From positions 1 through 10,443 of the forward strand of contig DGTF01000033.1 of the NCBI GenBank assembly GCA_002394235.1: a stretch of 10,443 bases of DNA, given 5' to 3'. Shown here one piece after another: positions 1 to 7,182 of this stretch. Position 1 is the stretch's first letter, and the number at the start of each line of letters is the position of its first letter. The notes under the pieces were generated by a model that saw only the letters and a program-made list of their open reading frames with translations, did no database searches and was not told where the DNA came from. This stretch comes from Eubacterium sp. UBA4343 (GTDB taxonomy: Bacteria; Bacillota; Clostridia; Lachnospirales; Lachnospiraceae). The position numbers and the translations under genes are program-made.

Positions 1-2
1 TG

Positions 3-356
3 ACCATCGTCGCGACAGGACTGGAGGTGCAGTCGGCGCTTGAGGCCGCACAGAAGCTTGCGGCGGATGGCATCGATGCCGAGGTGATCAATATTCACAC
101 GATCAAGCCGCTGGATGAGGAGCTGATCCTTGCGTCCGCGAAGAAAACCGGGCGGGTTGTCACCGTGGAGGAACACTCTGTGATCGGAGGACTCGGCGGA
201 GCGGTCTGCGAGGTACTTTCGGCGAAGGCACCGGTTCCGGTGCTTCGGATCGGCGTCAACGATGTATTCGGCGAGTCCGGACCGGCTGTGGAGCTTCTCC
301 ACAAGTACCGTCTCGACGGAGAAGGTGTATATGACCAGATCCGCGCGTGGCTTTGA
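3..356 (+). CDS. Transketolase C-terminal subunit, 5'-truncated by the window edge
   Basis: This is the last 117 codons of a gene whose start lies before the window; the open frame runs in from base 3 without a start. The visible part is the transketolase C-terminal domain: a TIVATG strand, a VINIHTIKPLDEE segment, then VVTVEEHSVIGGLGGAV, which is the family's hallmark EEH...GGLG stretch, and the closing GVNDVFGESG. In transketolases and the related 1-deoxyxylulose-5-phosphate synthases and E1 enzymes this domain completes the dimer with the thiamine-diphosphate-binding domains. The short tail after GESG (ELLHKYRLDGEGVYDQIRAWL) matches the C-terminal half of the split, two-subunit transketolases common in Clostridia, where the N-terminal subunit is encoded just upstream. 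Split versus full-length cannot be decided without the upstream sequence. No intrinsic terminator with a U-tract follows it. Confidence 0.9.
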   Translation, partial: TIVATGLEVQSALEAAQKLAADGIDAEVINIHTIKPLDEELILASAKKTGRVVTVEEHSVIGGLGGAVCEVLSAKAPVPVLRIGVNDVFGESGPAVELLHKYRLDGEGVYDQIRAWL

Positions 357-490
357 TGCGGAGCATGAGCTGACCGGCGCACGCAGGAAGATTGTCCCGG
401 CAGTACCTGCGCGTGGGTCTGACACAAAGCCGGGCATTCAGTGAACTGTCAGAGAAACAGGATGACAGAAACATGTTGTGAGGAACAGAC

Positions 491-1009
491 ATGAACAAGA
501 CGAAGAATAAGGTCCTGATTTTTTCGGACAATCATGGAGATATTCTCACCATGAATCAGATCATAGAGGCGGAATGGCCGTTTGATGTACTTATACACTG
601 CGGGGACGCGCAGTGCAGTCTCGATTTCGTTCTGAAGCATCGTGCACAGTTCCGTCTGCTCGCCGTAAGCGGAAACTGCGATTTCCGCTCCGGGTTCCCA
701 GAAGAACGTATTTCACAGGTGGGCGATCATACGATACTGATTGTTCATGGTCACCACCATTATGTAAACGACGACACGGACTTTTTGTCGGCAGCAGGCA
801 TCCGTAATCACGCGGACATTATCTGCTTCGGGCACACGCATGTTCCTATGATCCGGAAAGAAAAAGGCATTCTTCTGATCAATCCGGGCAGTCTGACCAG
901 ATCCAGACGATACGACAGGAGAGGGACCTATGCCGTCCTTCACACCGGAGGGCAGGAGGACGAAAAAGTTATCCTGAAACTCACGAACGGAGAGATCATT
1001 GACGGATAA
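491..1009 (+). CDS. YfcE/MJ0936-family metallophosphoesterase (phosphodiesterase)
   Basis: A 172-residue protein of the calcineurin-like phosphoesterase superfamily, of the size usual for the YfcE/MJ0936 group. All metal-ligand motifs are visible in order: F-S-D13-N-H15-G, H-C-G-D39, G-N62-C-D, H86-G-H88 and G-H115-T-H117, followed by the typical NPGS at 131-134. Characterised family members are cytoplasmic, dimetal (often Mn) phosphodiesterases acting on model phosphodiester substrates; the physiological substrate is usually unknown, and nothing here identifies it. The ATG at 491 has an AGGAA at 481-485 with a 5-base gap. The gene stands 134 bases after the transketolase subunit. That gap contains an imperfect hairpin (arms near 372-387 and 406-419) without a T-run, so read-through from upstream is possible. 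Confidence 0.93.
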   Translation: MNKTKNKVLIFSDNHGDILTMNQIIEAEWPFDVLIHCGDAQCSLDFVLKHRAQFRLLAVSGNCDFRSGFPEERISQVGDHTILIVHGHHHYVNDDTDFLSAAGIRNHADIICFGHTHVPMIRKEKGILLINPGSLTRSRRYDRRGTYAVLHTGGQEDEKVILKLTNGEIIDG

Positions 1010-1202
1010 CCGATGGTAACTTTTTGATTGACTGCCTTATGCATGCGGCTTTTCTGATTTCGATGCTTTCCTTGTGGCATTCCGGTACTTTCCGGAAAGC
1101 CGTAAGGCAAGAAGCATCATCAGAGAGGCCGTTTTCTATTTTTTCCGGAGCGCCGCCTTCATCCATTCCCTGCATGCAATCTTCTTCGTGTGTGTAATTC
1201 AT
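996..1202 (-). CDS. Possible small hypothetical protein (68 aa), minus strand
   Basis: An uncertain minus-strand gene. Three things support it. The ATG (complement of 1200-1202) is preceded by GGAG (complement of 1209-1212) at an ideal 6-base spacing. The codons resemble those of neighbouring genes (ccg gaa, ggc ggc, ttc cgg). It would fill an otherwise empty gap. The product begins MNYTHEEDCMQGMDEGG, is hydrophilic and charged, has four cysteines, no membrane segment and no recognised domain. It would overlap the last 14 bases of the phosphodiesterase gene tail-to-tail. Against it: no good -35 box is visible upstream, the frame is short, and the region also forms inverted repeats that could be a non-coding structure. 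Confidence 0.35.
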   Translation of the reverse strand: MNYTHEEDCMQGMDEGGAPEKIENGLSDDASCLTAFRKVPECHKESIEIRKAACIRQSIKKLPSVIRQ

Positions 1203-1398
1203 TTATATCTCCGTGCGTGAAATTTATTTATACCTTGTGTGTGTCTGCGATTTCGTATAAGATGAAAGCGAACAGCCGTCTCGCGGCATGTCCGGTTTTC
1301 GAATTCAGAACCCGCTGTACCACCACATTCCACAACAATCATCACGCAACAATATCATTACGCAAAATATCATTACATAACAATATGGAGGATATCCG
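1010..1398. other. 389-base intergenic region with inverted repeats
   Basis: Between the phosphodiesterase and ZIP genes there is no convincing plus-strand gene. Bases 1033-1052 and 1096-1109 form a stem: TGCCTTA pairs with TAAGGCA and CGGCTTT with AAAGCCG, leaving a 6-base bulge. A small hairpin TTCCGG/CCGGAA (1080-1097) overlaps its 3' arm, and GATGCTT (1062-1068) can pair with AAGCATC (1113-1119), which would compete with the larger stem. None of these is followed by a T-run, so they are not clear terminators. A possible small minus-strand gene covers the same bases. The last 66 bases hold A-rich direct repeats. Confidence 0.5.
1333..1386 (+). repeat. Degenerate A-rich direct repeats upstream of the ZIP gene
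   Basis: Three to four imperfect units of about 14-16 bases lie end to end immediately before the ZIP gene's ribosome binding site: CAACAATCATCACG (1333), CAACAATATCATTACG (1347), CAAAATATCATTACAT (1363) and a partial AACAATAT (1379). The stretch is very poor in G and would be unstructured in RNA, which could help ribosome access. Repeated protein-binding sites are an alternative. The function is unknown. Confidence 0.55.
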
Positions 1399-2190
1399 TT
1401 GAACACACAAACACTACAGGCCATTCAGGGCGTGCTGATACCGTTTGCCGGGACGGCTCTCGGATCCGGCTGCGTCCTTTTCATGAAAAAAGAACTGAGC
1501 GATCCGGTTCAGCGGATGCTGACCGGGTTTGCGGCCGGAGTAATGACAGCCGCATCCGTCTGGAGTCTTTTGATTCCTTCTATGGAGCAGAGCAGCTCAT
1601 GGGGGAAGCTTGGATTCCTGCCGGCCGTCATCGGATTCTGGCTCGGAACACTATTTCTGCTGCTTTTGGACCATGTTATCCCACATCTTCACCTGAACGC
1701 GGAACAGGCCGAAGGCCCCAAAAGCCATCTTGCGAAAACAACCATGATGGTTTTTGCCGTTACGCTTCACAACATTCCGGAGGGAATGGCGGTCGGAATC
1801 GTCATCGCCGGATTTCTCACCGGATCTGCCGAGATAACGGCAGGAAGCGCACTCGCCTTATCCGTGGGAATAGCCATCCAGAATTTTCCGGAGGGGGCTA
1901 TCATTTCCATGCCTCTGCACGCGCAGGGCAAGGGAAAGGGAAAGGCTTTTGCGGCGGGTGTTCTGTCAGGAGCAGTCGAACCGGTCGGTGCAGCACTCGT
2001 GATCGCCGCGTCCTCTGTTTTTGTCCCTGTCATGCCTTATCTGCTCAGCTTTGCAGCCGGAGCAATGATGTATGTGGTTGTGGAGGAGCTGATCCCCGAG
2101 ATGTCCGCAGGCAGGCACTCCAATCTCGGAGTGATCATGTTTTCCCTGGGCTTCACTTTGATGATGGCACTTGATGTTGCACTGGGCTGA
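1399..2190 (+). CDS. ZIP-family divalent metal transporter
   Basis: A 263-residue polytopic inner-membrane protein of the ZIP family (zinc/iron and other divalent cations), of typical bacterial length. The two signature metal-binding helices are clear: H124-N-I-P-E128-G in TM4 and Q-N162-F-P-E165-G in TM5. A further conserved EELIPE follows at 229-234. The TM3-TM4 loop carries a small His cluster (HVIPHLHLN, 92-100), typical of a metal-collecting loop. In this family transport is into the cytoplasm; the metal cannot be read from sequence. The start is TTG at 1399, chosen because GGAGGA (1387-1392) lies 6 bases upstream and the protein begins properly with the first helix (LIPFAGTALGSG). The gene's final codons (Ala-Leu-Gly-stop) are the first copy of a 42-bp tandem repeat. 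No Fur or Zur box was recognised upstream. Confidence 0.95.
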   Translation: MNTQTLQAIQGVLIPFAGTALGSGCVLFMKKELSDPVQRMLTGFAAGVMTAASVWSLLIPSMEQSSSWGKLGFLPAVIGFWLGTLFLLLLDHVIPHLHLNAEQAEGPKSHLAKTTMMVFAVTLHNIPEGMAVGIVIAGFLTGSAEITAGSALALSVGIAIQNFPEGAIISMPLHAQGKGKGKAFAAGVLSGAVEPVGAALVIAASSVFVPVMPYLLSFAAGAMMYVVVEELIPEMSAGRHSNLGVIMFSLGFTLMMALDVALG

Positions 2191-2304
2191 AAAGACAGGG
2201 AGATGATCGAGATCTATTTGGCACTGGGCTGAAAGGACAGAGAGATAATGGCGTCTGATGCGGCACTGGACTGACGAGACAGAAAGAAGTGGATACCGAC
2301 ATGG
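2179..2304 (+). repeat. Three tandem 42-bp repeats spanning the ZIP stop codon and the hydrolase start
   Basis: Units begin at 2179, 2221 and 2263, each with GCACTGG(G/A)CTGA followed by a GACAG purine-rich core; similarity fades in the second half of each unit. Forty-two is a multiple of three, so each unit repeats the ZIP gene's Ala-Leu-Gly-stop in the same frame (Ala-Leu-Asp-stop frame position in the third, where the TGA is also kept). The purine core after each stop (agggag, agagag, agaaag) resembles a ribosome binding site. The third unit ends at the hydrolase ATG. This looks like a local duplication of a gene-junction sequence. Confidence 0.85.
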
Positions 2305-3062
2305 TTAAAAATTTTGACATCAATGAACAGAAATACAGCATCCGCTGCAAATACTACTGCGGAAAGGACCCGCATTCCGTGACAGATATTGTGATAGCCA
2401 CATACGGGTTTGGGGGAAATAAGGATAACAGCGCGACCGAGAAATTCGCGGAGAGACTGATCTCGAAATACAAGCATTTCGGAGTTGTTGTCTTTGACTG
2501 GCCTGCCCACGGCGCGGATTCTCTGAACAGATTTCTTCCGGATGAATGCGTGACCTATTTTGATCTGGCCGTGAACTACGCCAGACAGGATATGCACGCA
2601 CAGAATCTGTATGCATACGGAACCAGCCTTGGCGGATACATCACGCTCCGTTATCTGACGGAGCACGGCGATCCCTTCCGGAAGATTGCTCTGCGCTGTC
2701 CCGCGATCAATCTCTATGATATCATGATGGCTGACATCACACCGGACGAGCAGACGAAACTGGACCGCGGAAAGGAGATCGTCAGAGGATATACACGAAA
2801 TATACGGCTTACCTCGGAATTTTTTGATCAGCTCCGCGCAGCCGATGTACGGAAGAGAGAATACTTCGATTTTGCCGATGACATGCTGATCCTCCAGGGC
2901 ACAAAGGATGCGTTCATCCCCTTTGATACCGTCCGGGAGTTTGCGGAAGACAACGTCATTGAACTGATCCGCATGGAAAATGCAGATCATCCGTTCTCAG
3001 ACCCCGGAATCATGGATCTCGCGATCTCAAAAATCATAGAGTTTTTTCACCCGGAGCAGTGA
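2301..3062 (+). CDS. Alpha/beta hydrolase (serine hydrolase), probable esterase/acyl-hydrolase
   Basis: A soluble alpha/beta-hydrolase-fold protein of 253 residues from the ATG. The nucleophile elbow is G-T-S109-L-G-G, followed by a small cap-like insert (about 135-185) and by the acid (D203 in LILQGTKDAF) and histidine (H230 in NADHPF) of the triad. An early TYGFGG loop probably supplies the oxyanion hole. This arrangement matches small bacterial esterase/lipase-like and peptidase-S9-like hydrolases; the substrate cannot be assigned. There is no signal peptide. An in-frame GTG at 2289 would add four residues, but I prefer ATG 2301, because AAGTGG (2287-2292) lies 8 bases before it. The start region is the last unit of the 42-bp repeats, which suggests its translation signals derive from duplication of the upstream junction. 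Confidence 0.88.
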   Translation: MVKNFDINEQKYSIRCKYYCGKDPHSVTDIVIATYGFGGNKDNSATEKFAERLISKYKHFGVVVFDWPAHGADSLNRFLPDECVTYFDLAVNYARQDMHAQNLYAYGTSLGGYITLRYLTEHGDPFRKIALRCPAINLYDIMMADITPDEQTKLDRGKEIVRGYTRNIRLTSEFFDQLRAADVRKREYFDFADDMLILQGTKDAFIPFDTVREFAEDNVIELIRMENADHPFSDPGIMDLAISKIIEFFHPEQ

Positions 3063-3074
3063 GTGTGCTTCGAT

Positions 3075-3118
3075 GCCGGTTAAGATCGTGAAAACAAAGA
3101 CCACTTCCGGCGTTTTTG
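3075..3118 (+). terminator. Weak candidate terminator after the hydrolase gene
   Basis: GCCGG (3075-3079) pairs with CCGGC (3107-3111), followed directly by GTTTTTG. The loop is long (27 bases), although an inner GTG/CAC pairing shortens it. The stem is only five pairs, so termination would be inefficient. If it works, it would partly separate the hydrolase from the AAA+ gene. Confidence 0.3.
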
Positions 3119-3200
3119 AAATATTCATCGCCGCCAGGTAAATGCAGACGCCTTTTGGGAAGTCATACGCAAGGGCGGTGTAAAAGAAAGCAGGTAGTCT

Positions 3201-5102
3201 ATGAGTATTCGACTGGAGGAAGAAAGTTTCGCACAATACCGACCGGGGCTGTCTCTGAACGCGGCATTTCCGGAAGACAAGGTTCCGCTTCTGCAGATGG
3301 AACATCTGCGACAGCTCGATTTTATGATCGGGCGCGGGCTCTCCTATGAAAATACGATTAATGCATTTTTTCAGCAGCTCTATCTGAATGAATCCATGCG
3401 TTCTCTGAAAGAGCGACAGGACATGGTTGTACTTCTGGATAATGAAGGAGCCCTTGTCCGCGACAGCGGGGTCTGGGCCTTCCTCTTTACTCCGGGAACG
3501 ACAGAAAACCAGACACTCAGCCCGGATACCCGGCTGTATCCTGTATATATCGACATGCTGAAGCAAGTGGAGGAGGGACGGATGGTCCGTATCTTTCTTC
3601 CAGTATACAGTGAACGCTCTCTCCTGATGGGAGCCAAGAAATACAGTATCCTCGATGAGTACGCTGCTCTCCACAGGGGCGGCTTCCTGACTGTGGCTAA
3701 GAACATCGTGGTAAACGGTCCCCAGGAGCTTTACCAGAATGTTCCGGTGCTTTCCTGTGGCGCATTGAAGACCGTTGATGTATCTGAGATTGACAGCTAC
3801 AGTACAATCCGCGCGCTTATGCAGGATTATGCCTACCAGTACGATCACCGGACGTCCGCCGCTCCGATCCAGCCTCTGTCCATCGCTGTATTCGGCGCTC
3901 CCGGTTCCGGAAAGTCTTTCGGTATCAAAGAGATCGCCGGGAGTGTCGGACGCTTTCGGATCGCAACCATCAACTGTTCCCAGTTCCGTACGACCGAGGC
4001 ACTTTTCCTCGCTCTGCACCGGGAACTCACCGAATCGGAGGACGGAAGCATCCCGCTGATCTTTTTTGATGAATTTGACTCCACCTTTGAGGGGATGGAG
4101 CGCGGATGGCTGAAATATTTCCTCGCGCCCATGCAGGATGGTGAGTACACACTCAAGAAAAAGACGATGACGATTGACGCGGCGGTCTTCGTGTTCGCGG
4201 GCGGAACCGCAGGTTCATTCTCTGAATTTCTCCCGCAGACCGAGGAAAAACGGGCGGAATTCCGCAATCTGAAGGGACCGGATTTCGTAAGCCGCCTAAA
4301 GGGCATGCTCGATATCAAGGGACCGAATCCTACGAGCCCGACCGACCGGACGAGCATCATTCGCAGAGCGCTGCTGTTCCGCAACCTGATCATCCGGAAA
4401 TATCCCGCAATTTATGATGAGAATTCCGGTCAGATCAATATCTCGCGAGGCCTTCTCTCAGCGCTTCTGAGGGTGTCGGAGTACCGTCACGGCTCCCGTT
4501 CGCTGGAATTTATTCTGGCAATGTCGAAGCTCTCCGGCGAGAAAAAATTCACCCCGGCATCTCTTCCGCCCAGTGAACAGCTGGATATCCATCTCGATGT
4601 TCGTGATTTCCGCGACAAGATCATGTTCGAGCAGTTCATCGGCGCCGGAATGGAGGCGACCGCAAAAGCTCTCTACGAGATCGGTAATGAGGATGAGGCA
4701 GGAGACGCTTCCGAACCGCCCCACTGGAATCTGGTCGGGGAGGACAGAAGAGAGAATTACCGCAGTATCATCCGTTTCGTGGGAGAGCATCTGATGGATC
4801 CCCGATCCAGAATCGGTATCCGCCATATCATCCCGGACGCGCCGGATACGCTGCATGAGCCGGAGGGAGAAGATCTCCGGTATCTCTGCCAGCTGCTCCA
4901 TGAGGGATGGAGGATAAGGATGATTTCCGCCGGCTGGCGCTATGACGAAGTGGAAGACCGCGAGCTGCTCCGTTCTCCCCGACTCGCGGAGTATGAGAGC
5001 CTGTCGATCGATGCGCGTGATGCGATTGAGGGGACTCTGCTTCGTCACATCCGGCACATCAACCGGATGGGGTACGAATTTTTCCGCAAGTTTAAGCCGT
5101 AA
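3201..5102 (+). CDS. AAA+ ATPase with C-terminal RyR (ryanodine-receptor-like) domain
   Basis: A 633-residue soluble protein with no membrane helix. Residues 1-220 are a domain I do not recognise. An AAA+ module follows: Walker A G232-A-P-G-S-G-K-S239, Walker B LIFFD290-E291-F-D, a sensor-1-like VFAGGT (331-336), a probable arginine finger in DFVSRLKG (R365), and a sensor-2-like H-G-S-R433-S-L-E. All residues needed for ATP binding and hydrolysis appear present. Residues about 505-630 match the RyR domain (Pfam PF02026): a W-x-x-x-x-E-D-R-R-E-N motif (509-519), then LLHEGW, SAGW-R-Y, a SPRLAEYESLS segment and a closing MGYEFF. RyR domains are known from ryanodine receptors and from assorted bacterial proteins, where ligand sensing in conflict systems has been proposed. 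Coupling ligand or partner sensing to ATP-driven remodelling is my inference. The ATG has AGG (3192-3194) 6 bases upstream. It lies between the hydrolase and a membrane protein, 138 and 136 bases away. Confidence 0.88.
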   Translation: MSIRLEEESFAQYRPGLSLNAAFPEDKVPLLQMEHLRQLDFMIGRGLSYENTINAFFQQLYLNESMRSLKERQDMVVLLDNEGALVRDSGVWAFLFTPGTTENQTLSPDTRLYPVYIDMLKQVEEGRMVRIFLPVYSERSLLMGAKKYSILDEYAALHRGGFLTVAKNIVVNGPQELYQNVPVLSCGALKTVDVSEIDSYSTIRALMQDYAYQYDHRTSAAPIQPLSIAVFGAPGSGKSFGIKEIAGSVGRFRIATINCSQFRTTEALFLALHRELTESEDGSIPLIFFDEFDSTFEGMERGWLKYFLAPMQDGEYTLKKKTMTIDAAVFVFAGGTAGSFSEFLPQTEEKRAEFRNLKGPDFVSRLKGMLDIKGPNPTSPTDRTSIIRRALLFRNLIIRKYPAIYDENSGQINISRGLLSALLRVSEYRHGSRSLEFILAMSKLSGEKKFTPASLPPSEQLDIHLDVRDFRDKIMFEQFIGAGMEATAKALYEIGNEDEAGDASEPPHWNLVGEDRRENYRSIIRFVGEHLMDPRSRIGIRHIIPDAPDTLHEPEGEDLRYLCQLLHEGWRIRMISAGWRYDEVEDRELLRSPRLAEYESLSIDARDAIEGTLLRHIRHINRMGYEFFRKFKP

Positions 5103-5238
5103 CAACAGATCATGACCGGGATCCACGGCATCTCTGCACAAATGGCTGCCTCATTACTTCAATAATCGGAAGAATTCAAGAAAGTGACGGATTTTTACGG
5201 CAGAACGATGCCGTTTCATCGCAGAAAGAGTGAATGGT

Positions 5239-6147
5239 ATGAAAAACATCTGGAAAAAGGCAAAATATCTTCGTGAAAGAATCCGTCTGGACCGGAAAAC
5301 CTTTCTTCTGTATACGGTGCTCCGTATTCTTGTCATTCTGACTGCCGTGCGGTGCTTCCTGACACAGAATTACGAAGGCTTCGCGCTCTGTCTTCTGTCG
5401 CTGATCCTTTTCCTGCTCCCATCATTTTTCGAAGAAAAGCTGAAGCTGGAAATACCGCCTCTTTTTGAGGGCATCATCTATCTGTTTATCTACGCGGCAG
5501 AGATTCTGGGAGAGGTAAACCATTATTACACGGCGATACCCGGTTGGGACACGATGCTTCACACACTGAACGGATTTCTGTGCGCGGCAATTGGGTTTTC
5601 TCTCGTTGATATCATGAACCGGAAGAGCCGGAGGCTCAACCTCTCACCTTTGTATCTCGCCCTTGTCGCTTTCTGCTTTTCCATGACGATTGGCGTAATC
5701 TGGGAGTTCGTTGAATTTACCCTGGATCAGCTTTTTTTCCTGGATATGCAGAAGGATTTTATTGTAAAGACCATCGGTTCCGTGACCCTGGATCCGACAC
5801 ACTCCCAGATACCGGTCAGGATCTCCCACATCACAAAGACGATCATCGACACGGCGGACGGTAAGACCTACACCATCAACGGCGGTTATCTTGACATCGG
5901 AATCATTGATACCATGAAGGACCTCATCGTCAACTTTATCGGTGCGGCTGCCTTCAGCGTGATCGGATATTTCAGTGTAAAATACAGAGACCGCAGCAGC
6001 AGCGTAAAGAACATCGCGAATGATCTGATGCTCCGCACGCTTTCCGATGAGGAACTGCTGAAACAGCGTGAAGAGATCGATAAACGGCTGGCGGAATCAA
6101 AGGAAGAAAGAACTAACCTGAAAAACTCACTGAAAACCAGGCTCTGA
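5239..6147 (+). CDS. Polytopic membrane protein, YjdF/DUF2238-like
   Basis: About 302 residues with some six hydrophobic segments (roughly 22-41, 47-64, 75-90, 110-125, 138-155 and 229-247). Motifs recall the YjdF/DUF2238 family: W103-D-T-M-L-H108 before TM4, V-I-W-E-F-V-E-F after TM5, and D-T-M-K-D-L before the last helix. These are conserved acidic and histidine residues at membrane edges; the family's function is unknown. Two features differ from a minimal YjdF protein: a polar insert with VTLDPTHSQIP (about 182-192) before the last helix, and a charged C-terminal tail (about 250-302, rich in E, K and R) likely to form a cytoplasmic coiled coil. I chose ATG 5239, with AAAGAG 8 bases upstream; a GTG at 5230 would add three residues. 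The 98-bp repeat begins one base after the stop. Confidence 0.8.
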   Translation: MKNIWKKAKYLRERIRLDRKTFLLYTVLRILVILTAVRCFLTQNYEGFALCLLSLILFLLPSFFEEKLKLEIPPLFEGIIYLFIYAAEILGEVNHYYTAIPGWDTMLHTLNGFLCAAIGFSLVDIMNRKSRRLNLSPLYLALVAFCFSMTIGVIWEFVEFTLDQLFFLDMQKDFIVKTIGSVTLDPTHSQIPVRISHITKTIIDTADGKTYTINGGYLDIGIIDTMKDLIVNFIGAAAFSVIGYFSVKYRDRSSSVKNIANDLMLRTLSDEELLKQREEIDKRLAESKEERTNLKNSLKTRL

Positions 6148-6148
6148 C

Positions 6149-6246
6149 AACGAGATAAAACACGCTGCGCGAGTTTTATCTCGCTATCGCGACGCTCGCC
6201 GCACACGAATACTTCGCATTCGGCTGCGGCTCACTGTTCGCGTAAA
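6149..6246 (-). repeat. 98-bp structured intergenic repeat, copy A (inverted)
   Basis: Read on the minus strand it matches copy B (8147-8244) over 98 bases with one difference, a C in place of T in the CAGCYGAA stretch. The ends (TTTACGCGAACAG and TTTTATCTCGTT) are not inverted repeats of each other. It begins one base after the membrane-protein stop and ends 20 bases before the next gene's ribosome binding site, so it fills the gap without disrupting either gene. It encodes no plausible protein. Confidence 0.93.
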
Positions 6247-6279
6247 AAAAATGGAATTTCTCCGGGAAGGAGGTACTTG

Positions 6280-6948
6280 ATGAAACGGTATATCTCAGAT
6301 CAGCATTTCTATGATGATGACGTCATGCTGCAGCTCGATCACCGGCCGTTCCGGAACGTAGAGGATATGAACGAATGTATGATCCGCCGTTGGAACGATA
6401 CGGTGAAAAGTGATGATGAAATCTATGCCATCGGTGACATGTTTTCCTGGTCCGGAACCGGTCGTGACCCTGAAAAGCTGAATGCAGTGCTGCACCGGCT
6501 GAATGGCAGAATTTATCTGATCATCGGCAACCATGATCTGAAGTGGTTTGACCGGCCTGACATAGACAGCGGACGTTTCGAATGGATCCGCCATTACGCG
6601 GAAATCCGCGATACGGAGAGAAATGTCATCCTCAGTCATTATCCCATGCCCTTCTATGGCATGAATCACATGAGGGACAAAAACGGAAATCTCAGGACCT
6701 TCATGCTCCACGGCCATGTTCATGATACCAGGGAGGCGGAACTTCTCTATGATTTTGAGCGAAGGGCGGCTCAGGTGACCGTCACAACAGCTGGTGGAAG
6801 AGCGGAGCCGGTGATCTGCAACCTGGTGAACTGCTTCTGCGGCTACTCTGATTACCGTCCCCTGACGCTCGATGAATGGATCCGCAGAAGAGCGGAACTT
6901 TTGCAGTTTTCTGAGAATGGAAATTGTGCACTTTTTCTAAGAATGTGA
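6280..6948 (+). CDS. Calcineurin-like metallophosphoesterase
   Basis: A 222-residue cytoplasmic phosphoesterase, distinct from the one at 491-1009. Motifs appear in the canonical order: S-D7-Q-H9, G-D53-M, G-N84-H-D86, S-H120-Y-P and H144-G-H146-V-H-D. The SDQHFYDD start, WNDTV and ILSHYPM are typical of a prokaryotic group often annotated simply as metallophosphoesterase or phosphoesterase, with uncharacterised substrate. The dimetal site looks complete, so it is probably active. The start is ATG 6280: a near-perfect GAAGGAGG (6266-6273) lies 6 bases before it, while the in-frame TTG at 6277 would sit too close. It follows repeat copy A. The 234 bases after it show no terminator. Confidence 0.92.
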   Translation: MKRYISDQHFYDDDVMLQLDHRPFRNVEDMNECMIRRWNDTVKSDDEIYAIGDMFSWSGTGRDPEKLNAVLHRLNGRIYLIIGNHDLKWFDRPDIDSGRFEWIRHYAEIRDTERNVILSHYPMPFYGMNHMRDKNGNLRTFMLHGHVHDTREAELLYDFERRAAQVTVTTAGGRAEPVICNLVNCFCGYSDYRPLTLDEWIRRRAELLQFSENGNCALFLRM

Positions 6949-7182
6949 AATATCTGTGTTCTTCTGTAAAAATCAAGGGGAATCTTTTCCTGAATTGCAC
7001 CGCGAATTTTGGTGAATCATTTCGTGCCATCTGCGGTATAGTTAAAAGCGTAGTCAACAATCGCATTCATCTTTCGCGGGATGACGATAAGGATGTAATA
7101 CGATGTTTCTGTCCAGCGCCCCGCATAGCGGACGTATACATGATTCAGCCGGGTTAAGCGGCCCGGAGAAAGAGGTACAGGT

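Noticed and set aside
372..419. Hairpin after the transketolase gene as a terminator
   Set aside because: The stem is imperfect with a bulge and an 18-base loop, and no T-run follows.
1190..1402. A + strand 70-codon frame just before the ZIP gene
   Set aside because: It has no ribosome binding site, its composition reflects the A-rich repeats, and it would overlap the ZIP start.
2214..2990. A 258-codon minus-strand open frame opposite the hydrolase
   Set aside because: The hydrolase on the + strand has a complete catalytic triad; the antisense product has no family features.
3027..4019. A 330-codon open frame on the minus strand inside the AAA+ gene
   Set aside because: It is antisense to the conserved Walker A region, has no recognisable domain and no good ribosome binding site. 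It is a by-product of codon use in the + strand gene.
5197..5214. ACGGCA/TGCCGT hairpin before the membrane-protein gene as a terminator
   Set aside because: The T-run lies before the stem rather than after it on the + strand, and on the minus strand the stem is followed by A residues.
5886..6206. A minus-strand frame beginning in repeat copy A
   Set aside because: It starts in the repeat and runs antisense through the membrane-protein gene, with a serine/arginine-rich low-complexity product.
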